Shown here: positions 40,721 to 48,743 of the stretch, one piece after another
Layout: every line of letters begins with the position of its first letter
Position numbering within the stretch: position 1 is the stretch's first letter
DNA from: JACQAP01 sp035548375
GTDB lineage: Bacteria > Pseudomonadota > Gammaproteobacteria > Burkholderiales > JACQAP01
Assembly: GCA_035548375.1 (NCBI GenBank)
Contig: DASZTG010000063.1
Coordinates: 1 to 64,000, forward strand
Direction of reading: 5' to 3'
Length of the DNA: 64,000 nt
Notes under the pieces: model-generated
Database searches by the model: none
Told to the model about the DNA's origin: nothing
Seen by the model: only the letters and a program-made list of their open reading frames with translations
Translations under genes and position numbers: made by a program

Positions 40721-40749
40721 TGTAGGACACGGTGAAGCTTTTTTGTAGG
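40721..40749. promoter_or_regulatory. TGTAGGACA motif upstream of the first diguanylate cyclase
   Basis: TGTAGGACA at 40721-40729 and a second TGTAGG core at 40744-40749 lie 43-71 bp before the GTG start at 40678. The same nonamer is part of the inverted repeat at 36804-36824 (reverse strand). An AT-rich run follows upstream (TTTTTTTTATTTTGC). It may be an operator for the NarL-type regulator encoded next door. Confidence 0.4.
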
Positions 40750-40858
40750 TTTTTTTTATTTTGCATTGAGCCACGAATCCGGGGCCCCCGCAAGATGCCG
40801 CGCCAGCCGTGGGGTTGAAGGCGTACGACCCCGGCATGGGACTTTTCCCGCCTAAAAA

Positions 40859-42373
40859 TTAATCAGGATTGCGACCGGGCGGCGCGCCGTAGACGACATG
40901 GGTGTTGCGCCCGGACTCCTTGGCGTCGTACATGGCCTGGTCGGCATGGCGGATGAGCGTCTCGGCGTCGCGGCCGTGGTCGGGGAAAATGCTGATGCCC
41001 AGGCTCGCCGTGACGCGAATCCTCTGGCCGGCGAGGATGCATTGCTCGCCCACCACGTCCAGCATCTTGGCGGCGATTACGTCGGCATCGGAGACGTCGC
41101 GCAGCTCGGGGAGCACCACGATGAACTCGTCGCCTCCGAGGCGGGACACGGTGTCCGCCTCGCGTATCGACTCGCGGATGCGCTCGGCCATGCGCTGGAG
41201 CAACTGGTCGCCCATGTGATGGCCGTGGCGATCGTTGATGTCCTTGAAATTGTCGAGATCCAGAAAGATCACGCCGGCGCGCGCCTGGTTGCGTTGCGAA
41301 ATGGCCAGCGCCTGCTCGATGCGATCCATCAGCAGAATGCGGTTCGGCAGGCGGGTGAGGGGGTCGAGGTGCGCGAGCTGGCGAATGCGATCTTCTGCGT
41401 CCTTGCGCGCCGAAATGTCGACGAACGCCGCCACCGCGCCGTAGATTTCGCCCGCCTGGTTCAGCAGCGGCTTGGCATTGCCGATCAGGTGCGTGACGGT
41501 GCCGTCGTCGAAGGCAATTTCTTCCTCGAAGCCGCGAATGTCTATGCCTTCTCGCGCCGCGCGCTCTACCGGAAACTCGTCCGGCGACAGGTCCTTGCCG
41601 CCGCGCCGCACGCGAAAATGGGCGGGTCGCCCGTCGTTGCGCGGATTCTTGGACATGTTCGCGCCAAGCGCCATGCGCAATGTTTCAGATGCCGCGCGGT
41701 TGCCGGTGATGCGCTCGCAATGGCGATCGTGCGCGATGAGCACGACCGCGGGCACCGCATCCAGCACGGCCGCCAGTTCGCTTGCGCGCTGCCTTTCCCG
41801 GGCGAGCGCGTCATGCAGGGCTTTTTCCGTGACCTTGCGTGCGTCGATGTCGCGCGCGATCGAGCACACCCTCACCACCTGGCCGGCTTCCATGATCGGC
41901 GAGATGTTCACGGATATGTTCTTGAGGCTGCCGTCCTTGCGAACCCTGACGGTTTCCAGGTCGATGATGCTTTCACCGCGCATCAGGCGGTCGTTGATCT
42001 CTTCGATCTCGGCCTTGCGGGAGCTTTCGAACAGGCCTTCGTGGTTGCGGCCGATGGCTTCCTGGGCGGTAAACCCGAACATGCGCTCGGCGCCCTTGTT
42101 CCAGGTCAGCAGGACGCCATCCAACGTCCTGCTTGTAATGGCGTCCGGAGACGCTTCGACGATGGCGGCGAGCAGCCGCGGATGGGCGGTGACATTCTGA
42201 TCGAAGCTACGCCGGGATTGCTTCTCCATCAGCGCCGATTCGAGTTTCGAAGGGCCGCCGACCTGCGAAACCATCGGCAGGGGCTTGCCGCGGCTTTCCA
42301 TCACGTGTTGCAACTCGACCAGAATTTCCAGAATCTGCGCCTGGCTCAATTCGGAAAAATCCCTGTCCGTCAT
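40859..42373 (-). CDS. PAS-PAS diguanylate cyclase (second of tandem pair)
   Basis: A 504-residue paralogue of the downstream cyclase with the same domain order: a short helix (SQAQILEILVELQHVMESRG), PAS (about 75-195), PAS (about 210-325), GGDEF (about 340-500). The motif RLGGDEFIVVL is intact near residue 414, and the I-site READ lies five residues upstream, so it should be an active feedback-inhibited cyclase. The start at 42373 is the first ATG of the family-like N-terminus. A 180-bp gap to the next cyclase gene contains the TGTAGGACA sites, so the two may be expressed separately. Confidence 0.94.
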   Translation of the reverse strand: MTDRDFSELSQAQILEILVELQHVMESRGKPLPMVSQVGGPSKLESALMEKQSRRSFDQNVTAHPRLLAAIVEASPDAITSRTLDGVLLTWNKGAERMFGFTAQEAIGRNHEGLFESSRKAEIEEINDRLMRGESIIDLETVRVRKDGSLKNISVNISPIMEAGQVVRVCSIARDIDARKVTEKALHDALARERQRASELAAVLDAVPAVVLIAHDRHCERITGNRAASETLRMALGANMSKNPRNDGRPAHFRVRRGGKDLSPDEFPVERAAREGIDIRGFEEEIAFDDGTVTHLIGNAKPLLNQAGEIYGAVAAFVDISARKDAEDRIRQLAHLDPLTRLPNRILLMDRIEQALAISQRNQARAGVIFLDLDNFKDINDRHGHHMGDQLLQRMAERIRESIREADTVSRLGGDEFIVVLPELRDVSDADVIAAKMLDVVGEQCILAGQRIRVTASLGISIFPDHGRDAETLIRHADQAMYDAKESGRNTHVVYGAPPGRNPD

Positions 42374-42573
42374 GATGCGCCCCGGGGATACGGCCGATGG
42401 GGTCTTCCGACGTCGTTGTCCGCCCCGGCCTGGCTTTATTTTGTCCGCATTCGAGGCGGGCGTGCAACGGGTGCATTACGCGACATTGACCGGATCGACC
42501 CGTATTTGCATGCTGCGCGCCGCTGTAATGCTCTGCTCCTTAGTGCGACGGCCGGGAGCCGGACGCGATGCGC

Positions 42574-42607
42574 AAAAAAAAAAGGGCGTGCCATTCATGG
42601 CACGCCC
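42574..42607 (-). terminator. Rho-independent terminator of the DegP gene
   Basis: Read leftward, GGGCGTGCCAT and ATGGCACGCCC pair perfectly and are followed by ten T residues (the A-run at 42574-42583). It lies 22 bp after the protease stop and gives a very strong terminator. Confidence 0.95.
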
Positions 42608-42628
42608 TTCATTGGCGATCCGAATTAG

Positions 42629-44128
42629 TTAGCCGACCTGTATCGGCACGTACATACGGTTCGAATCCCGCTGGATCAGCAGTGCCACGGTCTTGTCGGA
42701 TTTCTTGACCAGGCTCTTCAGTTGCTCCACGGATTTCACCGGCGTGTCGTTCAGAGCCAGGATAACGTCGCCTGGCTGGATGCCCGCGCGCGCGGCGGCG
42801 CCGGCGGCGTTTTGCACGACGAGGCCGCCTTCGGTTTTCAGTTGCGCCTGTTCATCCGGGGCAAGTTCGCGCAAGGTCAGGCCGAGCTTGGCCGAGGTCT
42901 GGCCGTCCCCGCCTGTTGCAGCCGCCAGCTTCTGCTCCAGCAGTTCGCCGACCTTCACGTCCACATCCCGGCTCTTGCCCTCGTGCCAGACCTGCAGGCG
43001 CGCATTGTTGCCCGGCTTGGTCGCCGCGATGGCGCCGGAAAGCTCGGAGAGCTGGTTGATTTCCTTGCCGTTCACGGCGAGCACGACATCGCCGGACTTG
43101 AGGCCGGCCTTCTCTGCCGGGCTACCCGGTTCAACGCCGCTGATGAGCGCGCCTTGTGGCTTGGGCAAGCCGAACGAGTTTGCGAGGGCCTGATTCACGT
43201 CCTGGATCTGGACGCCGATGCGGCCACGCGTGACCTTGCCGTTCTTGATCAGGTCATCCTTGACCTGCATGGCGACGTCGATGGGTATCGCGAACGAAAG
43301 GCCCATGAATCCGCCGGTGCGGCTGAATATCTGCGAGTTCATGCCGACGACTTCGCCGTCCATGTTGAACAGCGGGCCGCCGGAATTACCCGGGTTGACC
43401 GCGACGTCGGTCTGGATGAAGGGAACGTAGTTCTCGTCCGGCAGGGCCCGCGCCTTCGCGCTGACGATGCCCGAGGTGATCGTATTCTCGAATCCGAACG
43501 GCGAGCCGATGGCCGCGACCCATTCACCGACCTTGAGGTCGCTGGCGTGGCCGATTTTCACAAAGGGCAGGTTCCTGGCCTCGATCTTGATCACCGCGAT
43601 GTCGGTGCGCTTGTCCACGCCAAGAACCTTGGCATCGAATTCGCGCCGGTCGGTGAGCTTCACCGAAATATCCGTGGCATCCGCGACGACGTGCGCGTTC
43701 GTCAGGATGATGCCGTCCGGGCTGATGATGAAGCCCGATCCGAGGCCGCGCTGGATTTCCGGCTCGGCACGCTGGCCGGGACCTTGCGGACCGGGGCCTT
43801 GCGGGCCAGGCTGGCCGAAGCGGCGGAAGAACTCCTGCAGCGGATCGTCGTCCTGTCCGCCCGGGCCCTGGCCGGGAGCCGCGGCCGGCGCGGAACGCGA
43901 CACGGCGACGTTGACCACCGCCGGGCCGTTCTCGTCGACTATGCGGGTAAAGTCCGGCAAGCGCTGGGTGCGGGATGACGCGTCATGGCTGGATGCCGCG
44001 GCGGCAGACGGCGCCGCGGCATTCGCGGTCGAATGACCGGGCAATGCAAACGAATAATAGATGCCGAATACCGCCGGGACGATCGCGGCGATGAGCATCT
44101 TCCTTGCCGTGCTGAGTCTGGAAAACAT
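42629..44128 (-). CDS. degP: DegP/MucD-type periplasmic serine protease
   Basis: A 499-residue Do-family protease. Residues 12-36 form an N-terminal signal or anchor (LIAAIVPAVFGIYYSFALPG). The trypsin-like domain has His near 146 (LTNAHVV), Asp near 176 (KRTDIAVIK) and Ser near 249 (GNSGGPLFN). Two PDZ domains follow (about 295-385 and 405-495). It degrades misfolded envelope proteins. A Gly/Pro/Gln-rich insert (GPQGPGPQGPGQ) precedes the His. AGGAGG lies before the ATG, and a hairpin (44152-44168) sits in the leader. A strong terminator follows, so it is a single-gene unit. Confidence 0.95.
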   Translation of the reverse strand: MFSRLSTARKMLIAAIVPAVFGIYYSFALPGHSTANAAAPSAAAASSHDASSRTQRLPDFTRIVDENGPAVVNVAVSRSAPAAAPGQGPGGQDDDPLQEFFRRFGQPGPQGPGPQGPGQRAEPEIQRGLGSGFIISPDGIILTNAHVVADATDISVKLTDRREFDAKVLGVDKRTDIAVIKIEARNLPFVKIGHASDLKVGEWVAAIGSPFGFENTITSGIVSAKARALPDENYVPFIQTDVAVNPGNSGGPLFNMDGEVVGMNSQIFSRTGGFMGLSFAIPIDVAMQVKDDLIKNGKVTRGRIGVQIQDVNQALANSFGLPKPQGALISGVEPGSPAEKAGLKSGDVVLAVNGKEINQLSELSGAIAATKPGNNARLQVWHEGKSRDVDVKVGELLEQKLAAATGGDGQTSAKLGLTLRELAPDEQAQLKTEGGLVVQNAAGAAARAGIQPGDVILALNDTPVKSVEQLKSLVKKSDKTVALLIQRDSNRMYVPIQVG

Positions 44129-44442
44129 TTTGGGCCTCCTGGAAAGCGTGAGCGGGCCGATGGCCCGCCGGGGAAAGATGATGGTTACGCACTCTCAGAC
44201 CGGCGCGCCCCGGCCAAGTTCACAATCCGGGACGCAGGTGAGGCGCGGTATCGACTCTATGCGGACGATCGCGAACGCGCGACGACGGGCGCGGTTGACA
44301 CTGCCGGGCGATATGACCAGCATGGCGTCGCTCGCGGGAAATCCGGCGAGCAAGGACAAGAACCATGTGGGGACAATGTGCACGGAAGGCAATGCCTTGC
44401 CGTGGCTTCGCGCAGGGCCATCAAGCAGAAGGAGGAGGGCGC
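44129..44442. other. Divergent promoter region of degP and mscL
   Basis: A 314-base noncoding stretch between divergent genes. GCGGGCC and GGCCCGC (44152-44168) form a palindrome just upstream of the degP ribosome site. TTGACA at 44295-44300 on the plus strand could be an mscL -35, but no good -10 follows at proper spacing. No small gene is visible. Confidence 0.55.
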
Positions 44443-44856
44443 ATGAGCATCGTCAGCGAGTTCAAGGAGTTTGCTATCAAGGGTAACGTCATGGATCTCG
44501 CCGTCGGTGTGATCATCGGCGCCGCGTTCGGCAAGATCGTGGATTCGGTGGTCAACGACCTGATCATGCCGCTGATCGGCAAGGTGACGGGCGGACTGGA
44601 TTTCAGCAACTACTATATTGCGTTGAACGGGCAGCCGCCGGGCCTGCCGCTCGCGGAGGCGAAGAAGGCCGGCGCGGTGTTCGCCTACGGCAACTTCATC
44701 ACGGTGCTGCTGTACTTCGTCATCCTGGCCTTCATCATCTTCCTGATGATCAAGCAGATGAACAAGCTGAAGAAGGCGGCACCTCCGGCGGAACCGCCGC
44801 CCACCCCTGAAGACGTGCTGCTGCTGCGCCAGATTCGCGACAGCCTCAAAAAGTAA
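44443..44856 (+). CDS. mscL: MscL, large-conductance mechanosensitive channel
   Basis: A 137-residue protein. The N-terminal helix MSIVSEFKEFAIKGNVMDLA and first membrane helix VGVIIGAAFGKIVDSVVNDL form the pore constriction. A second membrane helix (FITVLLYFVILAFIIFLMI) and the cytoplasmic helix ending LLRQIRDSLKK complete the fold. It forms a pentameric emergency release valve at hypo-osmotic shock. The ATG at 44443 follows GGAGGAGG. It stands alone and ends at the hairpin at 44868. Confidence 0.97.
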   Translation: MSIVSEFKEFAIKGNVMDLAVGVIIGAAFGKIVDSVVNDLIMPLIGKVTGGLDFSNYYIALNGQPPGLPLAEAKKAGAVFAYGNFITVLLYFVILAFIIFLMIKQMNKLKKAAPPAEPPPTPEDVLLLRQIRDSLKK

Positions 44857-44867
44857 CTCCCTGCACG

Positions 44868-44888
44868 GCGGGGGCACATCGCCCCCGC
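44868..44888. terminator. Bidirectional terminator hairpin after mscL
   Basis: GCGGGGGC and GCCCCCGC pair perfectly around ACATC. It sits between the convergent ends of mscL (44856) and the metallo-hydrolase gene (44891), so it can serve both, with a short T-rich tail only on the plus side. Confidence 0.75.
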
Positions 44889-44890
44889 TG

Positions 44891-45988
44891 TCATTTGTCG
44901 CCGAAGGATTGGACGTCCGTGAAGCCGAGCGATTTCTTGATGGCGCTGTTTTCCACGGGACGCACGCCTGCGCTGTCCAGCCGCCACTTGTCCATGTACT
45001 GCGCCGGCTTGATCAGGGTCACGCCTGCCTGCGCCAGATACTCTTCGTCGGCGGGGTCGGAAAACGGCCAGGGCATGCCGGCCTCGAAGGGCTGCCACAA
45101 GCCGTCCCAGTGGATGGGAATGTGCGCCTTGGGCTTGAGCACGGGCACGACGAGCTTTGCCACCGGTAAGCCGCCGGTGCCTATCCACAGGTCCACCGAG
45201 TCCAGTCCGGCGTCGCGCATTGCCCTCTTCAGGTTTTCGATCGGCGCTCCGTAGTCCACGCCCTTGATGACGATGGGCACGTCGAGATCCACCGCGCTCG
45301 CGGAGTTATGGTAGTACCAGCTATAGCGGCCCTTCGGGCCATCGACGGTGAACAGGAATCCGCGATTGCCGCCGCCGTTCGGGAAATCCTCCGCGACGCC
45401 CGCCTTCAAGCCGCCCGTCGCGGGATCCTGGCGCGGAATGTCCTCGAGCTCGACCGGGTCGTGCTGCTCCCAGTTCTTTGCAGGGTCGCCGCTATGGTTC
45501 CACCGCACCACGCGCAGGGTCACGCCGGGAGCCAATTCCATTTTCTCCAGTCCGTAGACCGGGCGGCAGCGTTCCGCGGGCAGGTTTTCCGCCATGGTCT
45601 CGAAGCACGTCGTCTGGGAGCCGATGACCGGCGCGCCGGTCAGCTTCGACCACGTCGCCGTATCGAACGAGTGGTCCCAGTGGCTATGGCCGGTCAGCAA
45701 TAGCTTGATTTTTTCCGGGCCGCCGATGGCATCGAGTACGCGCGATACGGCGGCGACGTCCGGCTTCCAGGGCTTTGCCGTGTATGCGTACCCGCCGCCT
45801 CCGCCATGGAACTGGTTTTCGGGAATGCGTGTGATGTAGCCGTCGGTCAGCACGCCGAGCGGGCCAATCTGGTAGTGGATGTTGGCGATGGACATCCAGG
45901 TGATGTCGACGTGGTCTGGTCCGGCCGCGGCGGCGTTCCACGTCGCCGTCGTGAACAGCGCGCAGATAGTGAAGCAAATTTTTTTCAT
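44891..45988 (-). CDS. Exported metallo-beta-lactamase-fold hydrolase
   Basis: A 365-residue protein with a signal peptide (ICFTICALFTTATWNAAAA). The metal motif is LLTGHSHWDHSFD near residue 100 (HxHxDH), with further candidate ligands in WNHSGDP and PIHWDG. It shares the B3-like HSHWDH pattern but is longer than B3 beta-lactamases, has an insert rich in Gly before the motif, and lacks an obvious B3 C-terminal signature, so a general phosphodiesterase or hydrolase is likelier than a resistance enzyme. The ATG at 45988 follows GGAGGAG. It lies downstream of the palindromic element at 46016. Confidence 0.8.
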   Translation of the reverse strand: MKKICFTICALFTTATWNAAAAGPDHVDITWMSIANIHYQIGPLGVLTDGYITRIPENQFHGGGGGYAYTAKPWKPDVAAVSRVLDAIGGPEKIKLLLTGHSHWDHSFDTATWSKLTGAPVIGSQTTCFETMAENLPAERCRPVYGLEKMELAPGVTLRVVRWNHSGDPAKNWEQHDPVELEDIPRQDPATGGLKAGVAEDFPNGGGNRGFLFTVDGPKGRYSWYYHNSASAVDLDVPIVIKGVDYGAPIENLKRAMRDAGLDSVDLWIGTGGLPVAKLVVPVLKPKAHIPIHWDGLWQPFEAGMPWPFSDPADEEYLAQAGVTLIKPAQYMDKWRLDSAGVRPVENSAIKKSLGFTDVQSFGDK

Positions 45989-46015
45989 GGCGGCTCCTCC
46001 CCAAGGCACAAATCT

Positions 46016-46190
46016 CACCACGCAGGCACGGAGAACACGGAGAAAACCCGGGTCGACAGGGATGCAACAAGAACCTGGCGATACTGGGTCGACGTGCAGC
46101 AAGCACCAACTGCCAGCCATGACCGCCGGTTCGAAACGTTGCATTTCCTCGGTATTGGCCCTTCTCCGTGTCCTCCGTGTCTCCGTGGTG
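46016..46190. repeat. Terminal-inverted-repeat element of about 175 bp
   Basis: Two 29-base arms at 46016-46044 and 46162-46190 are inverted copies matching at 26 of 29 positions, each built of ACACGGAG-type units (CACGGAGAACACGGAGAA). The 117-base centre has no coding frame but carries a further short inverted pair (ATGCAAC/GTTGCAT). Elements of CACGGAGACACGGAGG type are widespread in bacterial intergenic regions. No transposase is present, so it is nonautonomous or an mRNA structural element. Confidence 0.75.
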
Positions 46191-46208
46191 AAAAGTAGTC
46201 GGTAATCT

Positions 46209-46679
46209 TCAGACCCGCCGGGCCTCGACGAAATGCTTTTTCCAGAACTCCGCGTCCAGGCTGTCGGTGCGCACCTTGTCGCCGCTCGACGGCGCATGGA
46301 TGAAGCGCCGTTTGCCCAGATACATCCCCACGTGCGAATTTTTCTTGCCCTCCTGGTCGAAGAACAGCAGGTCGCCTTCGCGCAATCCATGCGTGGAAAC
46401 GAGCACCGACATCTTTCGTTGCGATTGCGTGTCGCGAGGCATGTAGATGCCGGCGCGCCCGTAGCTGTATTTCACCAGTCCGCTGCAATCGAAGCCGTCC
46501 GGCGTGTCGCCGGCATATTTATATGGCTTGCCCAGCATTTCCTTTGCGTAGTCGATCGCCTTCACCGCGGTTTCGTTGCTCGCACGCACGGTCGTCTGTT
46601 GCGGAATTTCCGGCGAATTCGAGCAGCCGCCCAGAAATGCGGCCATCGCAAGAACCAGCGCGAGCAACAGCCTCGTCAT
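46209..46679 (-). CDS. NlpC/P60-family lipoprotein (C40 peptidase)
   Basis: A 156-residue protein. The lipobox LGGC in MTRLLLALVLAMAAFLGGC marks a lipoprotein of the outer membrane or periplasm. The peptidase domain has the nucleophile Cys in DGFDCSGLVKYSYG, the His in NSHVGMYLGKRR and a later His in FIHAPSSG. It should cut peptide crosslinks or stems in murein. It overlaps the upstream M20 gene by four bases and is the last gene of the Urt-M20 unit. Confidence 0.92.
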   Translation of the reverse strand: MTRLLLALVLAMAAFLGGCSNSPEIPQQTTVRASNETAVKAIDYAKEMLGKPYKYAGDTPDGFDCSGLVKYSYGRAGIYMPRDTQSQRKMSVLVSTHGLREGDLLFFDQEGKKNSHVGMYLGKRRFIHAPSSGDKVRTDSLDAEFWKKHFVEARRV

Positions 46680-47974
46680 TTCAGTTTCTCCACGCCGCAC
46701 CACCTGGCCATGAAAATCGCGAGGACTTGCGCGGTGCGCACCGCGCTCTCGATCGACACCGACTCGTCGATGCCATGGATGTTTTGCGCTTCCGGGCCGT
46801 AGCACGTCGCCGGAATCGAGCCGTAGAGATTGAACACGCGGGCATCGGTGGTCGCGGAACTGGCGAACATCTCGGCTTTGTCGTCCATGACCCGCGTGTG
46901 CGCCGCAGCCAGCATCGATACGAGCGGGGCGGCCTCGTCGAGGACGAAGCCTTCCGCCTGAAAGCCCGCATAGCGCACGCGGTGCGAAATGCCGGCGAGG
47001 CGGGGATTTTTTTCCAGCGTGGCTCTCAATCGAGCTTCGATCGCCGCGCGCGCGTTCGCCGCGCGCATCCCCGGGTAAAACCCGCAACGCAACTGCATCG
47101 TGCAGCGGGTCGGCACCGAGGATGCCCATTCGCCGCCTTCGATCTTGCCCAAATTGAATCGGACGGGATGGTCGAGGTGGGCGAACGACGGGTGCCGGTT
47201 GCCGGCCTCGTTCCACTCGCGTTCCAGCGATTGCAGGCCGCGAAAGAGCTCGAATGCGGCTTCGATGGCGTTGATGCCCTGCGTGGCATTGAGCACGTGC
47301 GCGGGCTTGCCGAACACCTCGACCGTCAACCACATCACGCCGACCTGTGCATTCAGGATGCTGTGGTTGAACGGCTCGGGAATGATCGCGGCATCGGCCC
47401 GATAGCCGCGGTTCAGGCAGGCCAGCGCGCCGTTGCCCGTGCATTCCTCTTCCACGACGGATTGAAGGAATACCGGCGCCGCTGGTTGCAAGCCGACTGC
47501 CTTGAGCGCCTCGAACGCAGTGACGTATGCCGCGATGCCGGCTTTCATGTCGCCGCTGCCGCGGCCGTACAGCCTGCCGTCGCGCGCGTACGCCTCGAAG
47601 GGCGGGCGCGACCAGAGTTGCTCCGCGCCGACCGGCACCACATCGATGTGGCCGTTCAGGATGAGCGAGCGGCCGCCCTTGCCGCGAGGGCGATGTGTCG
47701 CCACGACGTTGGCGTGATGCGTCCAGTGACCCACGGCCGGGGAATATCCGGGGAGGTCGCGCAGGTCCGCGTCGCGCACCTCGAAGCGCTCGACCGCGAG
47801 CCCCATCTTGCGGAACCCGTCCGCCAGGAAATCCTGCGCGCCGGCTTCCGCCCCGTTCAGCGACGGAAAGCGCACCAGCGTCAACGTCAGGTCGACGAGC
47901 GCATCGCGCAATCCGGCGACGGCTGCAAGCAGGTCGGATTCGACGGAGGCGTCGTGGCTTCCCGGGGCGTTCAT
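46676..47974 (-). CDS. M20-family (ArgE/DapE-type) deacylase
   Basis: A 432-residue zinc amidohydrolase. Metal and catalytic motifs are LILNGHIDVVPVG (His and Asp), LYGRGSGDMKAG, and SVVEEECTGNGAL (Glu pair), with HGIDESVSI near the C-terminus carrying the last His. Relatives hydrolyse N-acyl amino acids or N-carbamoyl compounds. The gene lies 64 bp after urtE and overlaps the NlpC gene, so the Urt-type transporter may import its substrate, which is inference. There is no signal peptide, so it acts in the cytoplasm. Confidence 0.9.
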   Translation of the reverse strand: MNAPGSHDASVESDLLAAVAGLRDALVDLTLTLVRFPSLNGAEAGAQDFLADGFRKMGLAVERFEVRDADLRDLPGYSPAVGHWTHHANVVATHRPRGKGGRSLILNGHIDVVPVGAEQLWSRPPFEAYARDGRLYGRGSGDMKAGIAAYVTAFEALKAVGLQPAAPVFLQSVVEEECTGNGALACLNRGYRADAAIIPEPFNHSILNAQVGVMWLTVEVFGKPAHVLNATQGINAIEAAFELFRGLQSLEREWNEAGNRHPSFAHLDHPVRFNLGKIEGGEWASSVPTRCTMQLRCGFYPGMRAANARAAIEARLRATLEKNPRLAGISHRVRYAGFQAEGFVLDEAAPLVSMLAAAHTRVMDDKAEMFASSATTDARVFNLYGSIPATCYGPEAQNIHGIDESVSIESAVRTAQVLAIFMARWCGVEKLK

Positions 47975-48038
47975 CGCAGGCCTGGTTTCGTGGGACGATC
48001 CAAGGATAGCAGAACGCTTTGCGCGCGCCGTCGCCGCG

Positions 48039-48743
48039 TCAGCTCGCCGTGCCGATGAACTCCTGGAACAGTTCCGGATCGTCGAGCAGCCGCCGCGGAT
48101 CGATTTCGCGCGAAATGCGGCCGTTGTCCATGAGCAGGGCGCGGTCGGCCAGCGACGCCGCGAATTCGAGGTTCTGTTCCACCAACAGCACGGCCAGGCC
48201 TGACCTGGCGCGAGCCCTGGACAGCGTGGCCTGGATCTCGTCGAGCACCGACGGCTGGATGCCTTCCGAGGGCTCGTCGAGCAGCAATATCTTCGGCTGC
48301 AGGACCAGCGCGCGCGCCAGTGCGAGCATCTGCTGCTGGCCGCCGCTCAGGCTCGCGCCGGGATCGCCAAGCTTGGGCTTGAGCGCGGGAAAATCGTCGA
48401 GGATCGCGTGGGCACGCGATGCGGGCAGGCCGGCTGCGTGGATGCCGACCAGCAGGTTCTCCATGACGCTCAGCTTGGGGAAAATTTCGCGTCCTTGGGG
48501 CACGTATCCAAGCCCGATGCGTGCGCGCGAAGCGGCGGGGAGCGCGGTGATCTCGATGCCTTCGAGGCGCACGCCGCCATGGCGGGCGCGCAGCAGGCCG
48601 GCAAGCGTCTTCACCAGCGTGGTCTTGCCGATGCCGTTACGCCCCAGCACGGCGACGGTTTCGCCGGCGTCGATGCGAAGGGACAAATCCTGCAGAACGA
48701 TGCTGTCCCCGTATCCGGATGCGAGCCTGTCAATTTCCAGCAT
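48039..48743 (-). CDS. urtE: UrtE-like ABC transporter ATP-binding protein
   Basis: A 234-residue ATPase. Walker A GRNGIGKTT near residue 34, signature ASLSGGQQQMLALARAL, Walker B LLLDEPSEGIQPSVLDEI and the H-loop-like VEQN segment are all present. The PSEGIQPS text is characteristic of UrtE of urea/amide transporters more than LivF. It overlaps the permease-ATPase fusion by 14 bases and is followed by the M20 gene. It hydrolyses ATP to drive uptake. Confidence 0.9.
   Translation of the reverse strand: MLEIDRLASGYGDSIVLQDLSLRIDAGETVAVLGRNGIGKTTLVKTLAGLLRARHGGVRLEGIEITALPAASRARIGLGYVPQGREIFPKLSVMENLLVGIHAAGLPASRAHAILDDFPALKPKLGDPGASLSGGQQQMLALARALVLQPKILLLDEPSEGIQPSVLDEIQATLSRARARSGLAVLLVEQNLEFAASLADRALLMDNGRISREIDPRRLLDDPELFQEFIGTAS

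Noticed and set aside
44295..44323. Sigma70 promoter for mscL
   Set aside because: TTGACA is present but the sequence 17 bp downstream (CAGCAT) is a poor -10, so it was not called.
44891..45988. B3 beta-lactamase resistance gene
   Set aside because: HSHWDH is shared across the metallo-hydrolase fold. The length and insert do not fit typical B3 enzymes, and no resistance context is present.
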